NCBI RefSeq assembly: GCF_004348995.1
Contig: NZ_SMKQ01000083.1
Span: 1-33,322 of the forward strand
DNA from: Nonomuraea terrae
GTDB lineage: Bacteria; Actinomycetota; Actinomycetes; Streptosporangiales; Streptosporangiaceae
Direction: 5' to 3'
Length of the DNA stretch: 33,322 bases
In this document: positions 14,490-22,329 of the stretch, piece after piece
Layout: every line of letters begins with the position of its first letter
How positions within the stretch are numbered: position 1 is the stretch's first letter
Notes under the pieces: generated by a model
What the model was told of the DNA's origin: nothing
What the model saw: the letters and a program-made list of their open reading frames with translations, nothing else
The model's database searches: none
Program-made: the position numbers and the translations under genes

Positions 14490-16607
14490 GTGAGCACGGT
14501 CAGACAAGTCATCGACAAGGCACTCGCGGAGGGCCGTACGGCCCTGACCGCCCCCGAGGGCCGGCTGCTGTGCGAGGAGTACGGCATCACGACTCCCGGC
14601 GAGGGGCTGGCCACCTCGGCCGCCGAGGCCGCGGAGATCGCCGAGAAGATCGGGCTCCCGGTCGTCCTCAAGATCGTCTCACCGGACATCCTGCACAAGA
14701 CCGACGCCGGCGGTGTGCTCGTCGGTGTGCGGACCGTCGAGGAGGTGCGGGAGGGCTACGACAAGATCCTGGCCAACGCCCGCGCCTACAACCCCGACGC
14801 CAAGATCGACGGCATCCAGGTGCAGCAGCTCGTCGGCGGCGGCCACGAGGTCATCGTCGGCGCCGTCACCGACCCGACCTTCGGCAAGGTGATCGCTTTC
14901 GGTCTGGGCGGCGTTCTGGTTGAAGTCCTTAAGGACGTGACCTTCCGTCTTGCCCCGGTTTCAGGCGATGATGCGCTTGGCATGCTGGACGACATCAAGG
15001 CAGCGGAAGTGCTGCGCGGGGCCCGAGGCGCCGAACCGGCGAACCGGGAGGCGCTCGCGAGCCTCATCGAGCGCGTCGGCAAGCTGGTCACCGACTACCC
15101 CGAGATCGCCGAGGTGGACCTCAACCCGGTCTTCGCCGACGCGAACGGGGCCGTCGCCGCGGACGTGCGCATCCTCATCGGCGACAAGCCCGCGGAGGTC
15201 ACCCGGCTGTCGAGGGAGGAGATCCTGCGGCAGATGACGAGGATCTTCAAGCCGCGCTCGGTCGCCGTCATCGGCGCCTCGGCCGAGGACGGCAAGATCG
15301 GCAACTCGGTCATGAAGAACCTCATCAACGGCGGCTACAAGGGCCAGATCTTCCCGATCAACCCCAAGGCCGACGAGATCCTCGGGCGCAAGGCGTACAA
15401 GAGCATCTCCGACGTGCCCGGTGACGTGGACGTGGCCGTGTTCGCGATTCCCGCCAAGTTCGTGGCGTCCGCGCTGGAGGAGGTCGGCACGAAGGGCGTG
15501 GCGGGCGCGGTCATGATCCCGTCGGGCTTCGCGGAGACCGGCAACGTCGAGGGCCAGCAGGAGATCGTCGAGATCGCCAAGCGGCACGGCGTGCGCATGC
15601 TCGGCCCGAACATCTACGGCTACTACTACACGCCGGAGAACCTCTGCGCGACGTTCTGCACGCCGTACGACGTCAAGGGCAGCGTGGCGCTGACCTCGCA
15701 GAGCGGCGGCATCGGCATGGCCATCCTGGGCTTCAGCCGCACGACGAAGATGGGCGTCTCGGCCATCGTCGGCGTCGGCAACAAGGCCGACGTGGACGAG
15801 GACGACCTGCTCACCTTCTTCGAGCAGGACGAGAACACCAAGGCCGTGGCCATGCACCTGGAGGACCTCAAGGACGGGCGCGGCTTCGTCGACGCCGCCC
15901 GGCGGGTCGTCAAGGAGAAGCCGGTCATCGTGCTCAAGGCGGGCCGCACCGCCATGGGCGCCCGCGCGGCCGGCTCCCACACCGGCGCGCTGGCCGGTGA
16001 CGACAAGGTCTACGACGACATCCTGCGCCAGGCCGGCGTGGTCCGCGCGCCCGGGCTGAACGACATGCTCGAGTACGCTCGCGCGCTGCCGGTCCTGCCC
16101 GCGCCGAAGGGCGAGAACGTCGTCATCATCACCGGCGCCGGCGGCTCGGGCGTGCTGCTGTCGGACGCCATCGTGGACGCCGGCCTGACCCTCATGGACA
16201 TCCCTGAGGACCTGGACAAGGCGTTCCGCGCCTACATCCCGCCGTTCGGCGCGGCGGGCAACCCCATCGACATCACCGGCGGCGAACCCCCCTCGACCTA
16301 CGAGAACACGGTCCGCCTCGGCCTGCAGGACGACCGCATCCACGCGCTCGTCCTCGGCTACTGGCACACGATCGTGACGCCGCCGATGGTCTTCGCCGAG
16401 CTCATCGCCCGTGTGGTGGCGGAGGAGCGGGCGAAGGGCAATGTCAAGCCGGTCGTGGCCAGCCTGGCCGGCGACACCGAAGTCGAGGAGGCAAGCGAGT
16501 ACCTGTACGAGCATGGCGTGGTCGCGTACCCGTACACGACAGAAAAGCCCGTGGCGGTCCTCGGTGCGAAGTACCGCTGGGCCAGGGCTGCCGGTCTGCT
16601 GAGCTAA
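14490..16607 (+). CDS. ADP-forming acyl-CoA synthetase, fused ATP-grasp and CoA-ligase subunits
   Basis: NDP-forming acid-CoA ligase (acetate-CoA ligase ADP-forming family). Its 705 residues hold an N-terminal ATP-grasp (beta-type) domain at about 10-230, a linker, a Rossmann CoA-binding domain from about 252 (RSVAVIGASAEDGKIGNS), and succinyl-CoA-ligase-like flavodoxin domains. The phosphohistidine is H497 in AGSHTGALAG. The order beta-then-alpha is the reverse of many ACD fusions. In this operon it could conserve energy from formyl-CoA or another acyl-CoA as ATP, or activate oxalate; the substrate is not readable. The GTG follows the frc stop without a gap. Codons at about 14895-14995 are much less GC-biased than the rest. 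Confidence 0.88.
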   Translation: MSTVRQVIDKALAEGRTALTAPEGRLLCEEYGITTPGEGLATSAAEAAEIAEKIGLPVVLKIVSPDILHKTDAGGVLVGVRTVEEVREGYDKILANARAYNPDAKIDGIQVQQLVGGGHEVIVGAVTDPTFGKVIAFGLGGVLVEVLKDVTFRLAPVSGDDALGMLDDIKAAEVLRGARGAEPANREALASLIERVGKLVTDYPEIAEVDLNPVFADANGAVAADVRILIGDKPAEVTRLSREEILRQMTRIFKPRSVAVIGASAEDGKIGNSVMKNLINGGYKGQIFPINPKADEILGRKAYKSISDVPGDVDVAVFAIPAKFVASALEEVGTKGVAGAVMIPSGFAETGNVEGQQEIVEIAKRHGVRMLGPNIYGYYYTPENLCATFCTPYDVKGSVALTSQSGGIGMAILGFSRTTKMGVSAIVGVGNKADVDEDDLLTFFEQDENTKAVAMHLEDLKDGRGFVDAARRVVKEKPVIVLKAGRTAMGARAAGSHTGALAGDDKVYDDILRQAGVVRAPGLNDMLEYARALPVLPAPKGENVVIITGAGGSGVLLSDAIVDAGLTLMDIPEDLDKAFRAYIPPFGAAGNPIDITGGEPPSTYENTVRLGLQDDRIHALVLGYWHTIVTPPMVFAELIARVVAEERAKGNVKPVVASLAGDTEVEEASEYLYEHGVVAYPYTTEKPVAVLGAKYRWARAAGLLS

Positions 16608-16688
16608 GAGCCGAGCGCAGCAGCACCAGGCGAGGGGGCATTCGGGGCGCAAGAGGAAAGGCAACAAATCCCCCCAGGAGGTCCGTAG

Positions 16689-18179
16689 GTGGACACATCG
16701 AACACCCCACCGGCGACGGCCACGCCGCCGGTCGAAGATGGACGAGTATGGAAAGCGGGCCGGCTCGAGCCGATGCCCATCAGGAAGCTCCCCGACGCGC
16801 CTCCCTCGGTGCACCTGCTCGGGCCGACGGTGTTCCTCGTCGCCCTGGGCGTGGGCATGGGCGAGTCGTACATGTGGCCCAGGCTGGTGCTGCTGTTCGG
16901 GCCTGAGATCAGGTGGCTGTTCCTGATCGGCGTCACCCTGCAGGCCGTCGTGATGCTGGAGATGGCCCGCTACGCCATGGCCACGGGGGAGAGCATCTTC
17001 TCCGGCGCGGCCAGGGTGTTCAAGCCGCTGATGTGGTTCTTCTTCATCGTGGCGATCGCCGTCTACATCTGGCCGGGACACCTGTCAGCCGGAGCCGCGG
17101 CGTTCGAGGAGATCACCGGAATTCCCTGGGTGGTGACCGCGATCGCCGGGTTGATCCTCGTCGGCGTGATCTTCACCCTGGCCAAGGTGATCTACAACCT
17201 GCTCGAGAACGTGCTGTCGCTGCTCATCGGCGCGCTGGTGCTCGGCACCGCTGTGATCGCGGCCATGGTGGGCTCCTGGGCCGACGTGGTCACCACGATC
17301 TCCGGCATGTTCGCCATCGGCTACCTGCCGCCGGAGGCCATGTCCGCCGCGTGGTTCCCGGTCATCGTCGGGGCGTGCGCGTTCGCCGGTCCCTCGGGTA
17401 TGCAGCAGATGTGGTACACGCTGCACCTGCGTGACTCCGGGGCCGGCATGGGCGCGCACATCCCGAAGGTCCGCGGGCTCCGGCACGCGGGCGAGGAAGA
17501 GGAGATGCCCAACCGGGGCTTCATGTTCGACACCGAGGACCCGGCCGAGATGGCGAAGTGGAAGGGCTGGCGGCGCTGGGTCACCTTCGACGCTCTCCTG
17601 CTCTTCTGGGGCGTCACCATGCTGGTCACGATCTCCTTCACGGTGATCGCCCAGTCGGCGGCCCGGATCAACCCGGGCGTCCGCGACGCCCTCATGGCCG
17701 ACGACCGGGAAGCGGCGCTGAGCGCGATGTCGGCCGCCGTCTCCTCGGCGGGCAGCTCGGTGCTCGGGGTGGTCTTCCTCGGGTTCATCGCGCTGATCGG
17801 CCTGAACGCCACGCTCGGCCTGTTCGACTCCTTCTCCCGTGGCCAGGCGGACATGACGTTCAACTTCGTCCCCGGGGCGAAGAAGATCGGCATGTCGAAG
17901 CTGTACGCGATCTTCCTGTGGGGCGTGATCATCTTCGGCATCCTGATCCTGCTCTTCGGGCCGGCTGACGGGCCGAGCGCGATCCTGGACACGCTGGCGT
18001 TCCTGTCGACGTTCGCGATGGGTGCGTACTGCGTGACGCTGCTGCTGGTCAACAACCGCATGCTGCCGAAGCCGATCAGGCCCAAGTGGTGGAGCAACGC
18101 GATCATCGGGTTCGGCGCGGTGTTCTACCTCGGCATGCTCTTCTACAGCATGATCGCTTTCGGCGTGGTCGTGAACTGA
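16689..18179 (+). CDS. Nramp-related membrane transporter lacking the usual metal-site motifs
   Basis: The 496-residue protein has about eleven transmembrane helices and the overall pattern of the Nramp/LeuT-fold metal transporter family. However, the TM1 motif DPGN that binds Mn/Fe is absent: the corresponding segment reads GPTVFLVALGVGMGESYMW (about 45-63). The TM6 MPH motif is replaced by a GPSGMQQMW stretch. It also has a large acidic/basic loop in the middle (GEEEEMPNRGFMFDTEDP). Transport of something other than a bare transition metal, such as an organic acid or its metal complex, is possible. The GTG start has an AGGAGG site. It is the fourth gene of the ThDP-frc operon and its stop overlaps the next ATG by one base. 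Confidence 0.75.
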   Translation: MDTSNTPPATATPPVEDGRVWKAGRLEPMPIRKLPDAPPSVHLLGPTVFLVALGVGMGESYMWPRLVLLFGPEIRWLFLIGVTLQAVVMLEMARYAMATGESIFSGAARVFKPLMWFFFIVAIAVYIWPGHLSAGAAAFEEITGIPWVVTAIAGLILVGVIFTLAKVIYNLLENVLSLLIGALVLGTAVIAAMVGSWADVVTTISGMFAIGYLPPEAMSAAWFPVIVGACAFAGPSGMQQMWYTLHLRDSGAGMGAHIPKVRGLRHAGEEEEMPNRGFMFDTEDPAEMAKWKGWRRWVTFDALLLFWGVTMLVTISFTVIAQSAARINPGVRDALMADDREAALSAMSAAVSSAGSSVLGVVFLGFIALIGLNATLGLFDSFSRGQADMTFNFVPGAKKIGMSKLYAIFLWGVIIFGILILLFGPADGPSAILDTLAFLSTFAMGAYCVTLLLVNNRMLPKPIRPKWWSNAIIGFGAVFYLGMLFYSMIAFGVVVN

Positions 18180-18667
18180 TGAACGGACGGCACAGCCTCG
18201 AACTCGCCCTGCCAGGGGCGACTATCGGAGCCGTCGCCGGTGCCATGGCCGGCGGGCTGACCCTCTTCGCAGGGCAGCCCGCCGGGATGGCCGCGCTGTC
18301 GGCCCTGGCGCTGTCCGCGCCGCTCGCCCTCTTCGGCGGGCTGTACGGCGTGCTCCTCGGCCACGGCGTGTTCCGCCCCGGCACCTTCGGCCCCGTCGGC
18401 CTGTACTGGATGGCCGCCTTCCCGCTCTCCCGGCTGGTCCAGGAGACCCTGTTCGGCGTCGGCACGGCCGACGGCGTGCTGACGTTCCTCGCCTACCAGG
18501 CCATGGTGAGCCTCGGCTTCGCGATCGGATTCGTCTGGATGCACGAGCGACTCATGCCGCACTGGCTGATACGCCGTGCCCCTGACAATCCCGTCGCAAA
18601 GGAGTTGCTCGGTCACTACCTCCGATACGCCCGGATGACCCAGGCGCGGAAGGGAGCGCGTAAGTGA
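18179..18667 (+). CDS. Small four-helix membrane protein coupled to the Nramp-like transporter
   Basis: No family recognised. The 162-residue protein has about four hydrophobic segments (about 10-30, 38-60, 78-95 and 105-125) and a basic cytoplasmic C-terminus (HYLRYARMTQARKGARK). It overlaps the transporter stop by one base (TGATG) and the following TerC-like gene by four bases (GTGA), so all three are translationally coupled. That strongly suggests an accessory subunit of the transporter or of TerC. Confidence 0.7.
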   Translation: MNGRHSLELALPGATIGAVAGAMAGGLTLFAGQPAGMAALSALALSAPLALFGGLYGVLLGHGVFRPGTFGPVGLYWMAAFPLSRLVQETLFGVGTADGVLTFLAYQAMVSLGFAIGFVWMHERLMPHWLIRRAPDNPVAKELLGHYLRYARMTQARKGARK

Positions 18668-19671
18668 ACCTGCCGCTGTGGATCTGGCTGGCCACGATCG
18701 GCGGCTTCTGCCTCGTGCTCGCGTTCGACTTCTGGCTGGTCGCACGCAACCCGCACGAACCCAGCTTCAAGGAGTGCGTCGGCTGGGTGTCGTTCTACGT
18801 GGGCCTGGCCGTCGCCTTCGGCGTCGGCCTGCTGGTGCTCTCAGGGCCGACACACGGCGGCGAGTTCTTCGCCGGCTGGATCACCGAGTACTCGCTCAGC
18901 GTGGACAACCTCTTCGTCTTCCTGCTGATCATGAGTCGCTTCCAGGTGCCGCGGCAGTACCGCCAGAAGGTGCTGCTCATCGGCATCGTCATCGCACTCC
19001 TCCTGCGCGGCGCCTTCATCGCCGCCGGCGCGGAGGCGATCACCAGGTTCGACTGGCTCTTCTACGTGTTCGGCGCCTTCCTGGTCTACACGGCGTGGAA
19101 GCTGATCGGGCACGAGGAAGAGGAGGCGGAGTTCTCCGAGAACATCGCCCTGCGCACGGCCCGGCGGGTGCTCCCCACCACGGAGACCTACCACGGCGCC
19201 AGCCTCACGGTGCGCCACATGGGCCGCAGGATGTTCACCCCCATGCTGATCGTCATGGTCGCCATCGGGACGACCGACCTGTTGTTCGCGCTCGACTCCA
19301 TTCCGGCGATCTTCGGGCTCACCCAGGAGCCCTACCTGGTGTTCACCGCCAACGCCTTCGCCCTCATGGGGCTGCGGCAGCTGTTCTTCCTCATCGGCGG
19401 GCTGCTGGACCGGCTCGTCTACCTGAGCAAGGGCCTGTCGGTGGTGCTCGCCTTCATCGGCGTGAAGCTGATCCTCGAAGCGCTGCACCACGACGGCGTC
19501 TCGTGGGCGCCAGAGGTGCCCATCATGGTGTCGCTCGGAATCATCATCGGCACTTTGGCCATCACCACGGTGCTGAGCCTGATGAAGTCCTCGCGTGATG
19601 CCAAGGCCGAGAAGGCCGAGGCGGAAACGCAGGACAAGGAGCCTGCGGAGGAACCTTCACACGGGCGCTGA
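18664..19671 (+). CDS. TerC/Alx family membrane protein
   Basis: TerC family proteins are metal (often Mn2+) exporters or help metal loading of exported proteins. The 335-residue protein has about nine helices and the two family hallmarks: the acidic motif in TEYSLSVDNLFVFLLI (about 75-90) and its repeat in FALDSIPAIFGLT (about 215-227). The tail after residue 310 is charged (KAEKAEAETQDKEPAEEP). The GTG overlaps the preceding gene. A hairpin terminator follows, ending the operon that began with the ThDP enzyme. A metal exporter beside an Nramp-like importer in an oxalate operon may reflect metal chelation by oxalate (inference). Confidence 0.85.
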   Translation: MNLPLWIWLATIGGFCLVLAFDFWLVARNPHEPSFKECVGWVSFYVGLAVAFGVGLLVLSGPTHGGEFFAGWITEYSLSVDNLFVFLLIMSRFQVPRQYRQKVLLIGIVIALLLRGAFIAAGAEAITRFDWLFYVFGAFLVYTAWKLIGHEEEEAEFSENIALRTARRVLPTTETYHGASLTVRHMGRRMFTPMLIVMVAIGTTDLLFALDSIPAIFGLTQEPYLVFTANAFALMGLRQLFFLIGGLLDRLVYLSKGLSVVLAFIGVKLILEALHHDGVSWAPEVPIMVSLGIIIGTLAITTVLSLMKSSRDAKAEKAEAETQDKEPAEEPSHGR

Positions 19672-19675
19672 ACCG

Positions 19676-19710
19676 GGCCGCGTGCGGGGGGACGGGGCTG
19701 CCACGCGGCC
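19676..19710 (+). terminator. Terminator hairpin after the TerC-like gene
   Basis: GGCCGCGTG (19676-19684) and CACGCGGCC (19702-19710) form a perfect 9-bp stem with a 17-base loop directly after the stop codon. No T-run. Confidence 0.5.
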
Positions 19711-19729
19711 ACGCCCCTTCGCCGCGGCC

Positions 19730-19906
19730 TCAGTGCCGCGGGCTCTTGCGAATCTCGTGCTCGGCGCTCCACTGGCGCGCGTAGTCTTCCGCGTCGTCCG
19801 CGGAGTAGTACTTCTTGAGCGCTGTGCTCAGGCCGAGGCCGATGGACCGGCCGTCTGCCGCGTGACCCGGCGGATCACCAAGGAGATAGCGCCAGAACGC
19901 TTTCAT
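19730..19906 (-). CDS. Small hypothetical protein
   Basis: Not recognised. A 58-residue frame on the minus strand, MKAFWRYLLGDPP... ending in a charged EHEIRKSPRH. The middle, TALKKYYSADDAEDYARQW, looks like a real amphipathic helix and not a shadow of a neighbour, as there is no gene on the other strand. A GGAGG site lies nine bases ahead of the ATG at 19906; an ATG two codons upstream (19912) is also possible. Confidence 0.55.
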   Translation of the reverse strand: MKAFWRYLLGDPPGHAADGRSIGLGLSTALKKYYSADDAEDYARQWSAEHEIRKSPRH

Positions 19907-19999
19907 CGTCATGCACCTCCAATCGGTCATGGCTCCACCCTCTACCCGAGGTGTTTCGGAGCATGTGGGCTTCTGTGAACGTCACGTCAACCGGCGCCG

Positions 20000-20743
20000 C
20001 TACCCCGCGTACGGGGTGCGCGGCCGCCGCCGGCGGACGGGCTTGGGCGCGGGCTCCACCGGCTCGTTCTCCCGCTGCGCCATGTAGGAGATGCGGGTGT
20101 GCTCGGTGTGCTCACGCATGATCTTCGCGGCGCGGCGTTCGTCGCCGGCCTCGATGGCGTCGATAAGCTGGGTGTGCTCGTCCCACGAGGCCATGCCGCG
20201 CCGACGGGCCACCGGCGTGTGGTACCACCGCACCCGCCTGGCCACCTGGGCGGCCAGCTCCGCCAGGACGGCGTTGCCCGACAGGGCGGTCACCAGGCCG
20301 TGCAGGTCGGAGTTGAGCGCCACGGCCGTGTCGACGTCGTCGGACTCCACCGCGGCGATGCCCTGCTCGCACAGCTCCCGCAGCCGCTTCACGCCGTCCT
20401 CGCCCGCGTGCTTGGCGGCGAGCCGGGCCGACTCGGTCTCTAGCAGCGCGCGCACGGCCAGCAGCTGGTCGGCCTCCTGAACCGTCGGGACGTGCACGAA
20501 CGCGCCCTGCCCGGGGTGGAGATCGACCCAGCCCTCACCGCTGAGCTGCTGCAGCGCCTCGCGGACCGGTTGCCTCGACACGCCGAGCAGGCCGGCCAGC
20601 TCGCTCTCCACCAGGTGCTGGCCCGGCTTGAGCTGGCCGGAGACGATGAGCTCTTGGATGGCCTCGATCACGCTTTCCCGGAGCGTGGCCGGGCGGGGAA
20701 TCTTGGCGGCCGCCGACTGGCCGGTTTGTTCCGACAGCAACAT
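20000..20743 (-). CDS. GntR-family transcriptional regulator, FCD (FadR) subfamily
   Basis: Ligand-responsive DNA-binding protein and the likely controller of this island. The 247-residue protein has the winged helix-turn-helix at about 20-83 (LRESVIEAIQELIVSGQLKPG, then SELAGLLGVSRQPVREALQ and GWVDLHPGQGAFV), the FCD ligand domain at about 90-225, and an Arg/Pro-rich tail. FCD metal/ligand positions include the Asp and His of NSDLHG and the two His of REHTEHT. Ligands in this class are typically small carboxylic acids, so oxalate, glyoxylate or glycolate fit. ATG at 20743 is preferred over a GTG two codons upstream because GGAG is eight bases away. It is the only regulator in the island. Confidence 0.88.
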   Translation of the reverse strand: MLLSEQTGQSAAAKIPRPATLRESVIEAIQELIVSGQLKPGQHLVESELAGLLGVSRQPVREALQQLSGEGWVDLHPGQGAFVHVPTVQEADQLLAVRALLETESARLAAKHAGEDGVKRLRELCEQGIAAVESDDVDTAVALNSDLHGLVTALSGNAVLAELAAQVARRVRWYHTPVARRRGMASWDEHTQLIDAIEAGDERRAAKIMREHTEHTRISYMAQRENEPVEPAPKPVRRRRPRTPYAG

Positions 20744-20793
20744 GGTCACGACTCCAGGACTGCGTTAGTGTTAAAAGGTTTTTGGTCGACTGC

Positions 20794-20809
20794 CTACAGC
20801 ATACCGTCC
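20794..20809. promoter_or_regulatory. Island operator, site 4 (weak, before gntR)
   Basis: CTACAGCATACCGTCC matches ATAC-N3-ATAC-N-GTAT at 9 of 12 fixed positions, keeping the central ATAC-N-GT. It lies 51 bp upstream of the gntR start, a place suited to autoregulation. A degenerate site at a regulator's own gene is common. Confidence 0.45.
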
Positions 20810-20982
20810 GGGGGTCCCCGGCGTGGGTGAGTCTCATCACAGGACGTCACTTGTGGCGCTGCCGAGACTCCCGTGACGTGCGCAGAGGCCTCAGACGCCA
20901 CATCTGATGTCTCATTTCACAGATGCACAACTGTGAGGGCGTCTTGAGGCGTCCGGGGGCAGAGCGCCGCGCAGGATCATTA

Positions 20983-22239
20983 TCACAGGGGGATGGTGGC
21001 CGGCAGGCCCGGAATTCGCAGACGGGGCGCGGCCAGCGCGGGCAGCGCCGCGAGCGCCGCGGCGGCGAGCAGCGCGGCCCCGGGCGCGGTCAGGGCGGTG
21101 AGGGCGAGCACGACCGCCACCACGCCGGCCACGGCCTTGGCGCTGTAGACGACCGCGTGGATGTCGCCGGCCCGCTCGGCGCCGAAGAACTCGCGCACGA
21201 GGCCGGCCAGCAGGGGATAGAACGCTCCGCCGCCCAGCCCGGCCGCGACCGCGCCGAGCCAGAGCAGCGCCCCGGCGGCCTGCCCCGGCACGGCGGCGTT
21301 CTGGACGGCCACGGCGAGCAGGATCTGGCCGACCGCGAGCGAGCCGAACACCGTGGCGAGCACCCGCCGGCGGCCGAACAGCTCCGAGGCCCGCACGGCC
21401 ACCGACCGGCTGGCCCCGTTGAGCGCCACGAGCAACGCCAGCGCGCCCCACGCCCCCGTGCCCGCCACCACGATGACGTCGAAGACGGACACCGCCCCCG
21501 CGCAGGTCAGGATCAGCGCGAGGGTCGGCATCGTCCGCGTGCGCATCGCCTGCGCGAGGCCGAACTGCTTGGTCCCCTCCGGGGCCGTGCGCAGCCGGGC
21601 CGCGTCGAGGGCGTGTGTACGCGGGTCCACGTCGTCGGGCCACCACAGGGCCGGCGGGAGCCGCAGACGCGCGGCGGCGGCCGCGATGACGCCCGTGGCG
21701 ACGGCGGCGGCGGCGAGGAACGCGGCGGTCGTCGCGCCCGGGGCGATCCCGGCCCAGACCAGCAGCGGCACCGCGCCGTAGCCGAAGGCACCGGTGATCA
21801 GGCCGACCCGGCCGGCGGGGCGCTCGGGGAACCAGGCGGAGACGACCTCGCCGCAGACGCCGTAGACCAGGCCGCCGCCAAGGCCGCCGAGGACGGCGTA
21901 GCCCACGAGGGCGGGCAGGCCGAGCCCGCCGGACAACGCCGTCGTGGCCAGGCCGAGGCCGCTCAGCGCGGCGCCCATGGCCAGGCTGGCGCGCACGCTC
22001 AGGCGTCCGCGGCGTACGAGATGGAGCGCGGGCAGGGCGCCCGCGGCCTGGCAGGCGATCCAGACAGCCAGCAGCGTCAGGCCGCCCGCCTCGCGGGCGA
22101 GCAGGGCGGCGTAGCCGTACTGGAGCGGGCTGATGGCCGCCATCGCGGCCAGGGCCAGCCAGAACATGCGCATGCGGTCGGCGGGGACGGGCCCGGGACG
22201 GTATGCGCGGCCCCGCCAATCTCGGATTGCATTCTCCAT
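20983..22239 (-). CDS. MFS transporter, oxalate:formate antiporter (OxlT)-like
   Basis: Major facilitator protein of 418 residues with twelve predicted helices. Two parts resemble the OxlT family: the first helix region with SPLQYGYAALLAREAG (OxlT: SGVQYSWTLYANP) and GGLVYGVCGEVVSAWFPERP (OxlT: GIVYGIAMNTANRWFPDKRG), then a conserved GAFGYGAVPLL. In the second half YSAKAVAGVV parallels the OxlT substrate-site AAKAT helix, keeping a Lys in that helix. Uptake of oxalate, or exchange for formate, is the natural role here. The ATG at 22239 lies inside an island operator; an ATG at 22173 is an alternative start. It is divergent from sucC, with which it shares a 90-bp control region. Confidence 0.75.
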   Translation of the reverse strand: MENAIRDWRGRAYRPGPVPADRMRMFWLALAAMAAISPLQYGYAALLAREAGGLTLLAVWIACQAAGALPALHLVRRGRLSVRASLAMGAALSGLGLATTALSGGLGLPALVGYAVLGGLGGGLVYGVCGEVVSAWFPERPAGRVGLITGAFGYGAVPLLVWAGIAPGATTAAFLAAAAVATGVIAAAAARLRLPPALWWPDDVDPRTHALDAARLRTAPEGTKQFGLAQAMRTRTMPTLALILTCAGAVSVFDVIVVAGTGAWGALALLVALNGASRSVAVRASELFGRRRVLATVFGSLAVGQILLAVAVQNAAVPGQAAGALLWLGAVAAGLGGGAFYPLLAGLVREFFGAERAGDIHAVVYSAKAVAGVVAVVLALTALTAPGAALLAAAALAALPALAAPRLRIPGLPATIPL

Positions 22240-22253
22240 ACTGTATGGAGTAT
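22238..22253. promoter_or_regulatory. Island operator, site 5 (MFS side)
   Basis: ATACTGTATGGAGTAT; on the minus strand ATACTCCATACAGTAT, a perfect match to ATAC-N3-ATAC-N-GTAT. It includes the 13-bp palindrome CCATACTGTATGG in part and overlaps the start codon of the MFS gene. Confidence 0.82.
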
Positions 22254-22291
22254 CCACACGGACCCACGCCTGTCGAGACCCTAGACGGAGG

Positions 22292-22307
22292 ATACTCCAT
22301 ACGGTAT
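22292..22307. promoter_or_regulatory. Island operator, site 6 (sucC side)
   Basis: ATACTCCATACGGTAT, a perfect match, followed by another partial half-site (ATACCGTCT, 22306-22314). It ends 22 bp before the sucC ATG. Its start is 54 bp from that of site 5, about five helical turns, so both lie on the same DNA face. Confidence 0.82.
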
Positions 22308-22329
22308 ACCGTCTACAAAGGAGGCTCGA

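Noticed and set aside
11388..14507. A 1039-residue open frame on the minus strand
   Set aside because: It is the antisense shadow of the ThDP and frc genes. Its composition is Ala/Val/Asp/His-rich with no domain, and third-position bias fits the plus strand.
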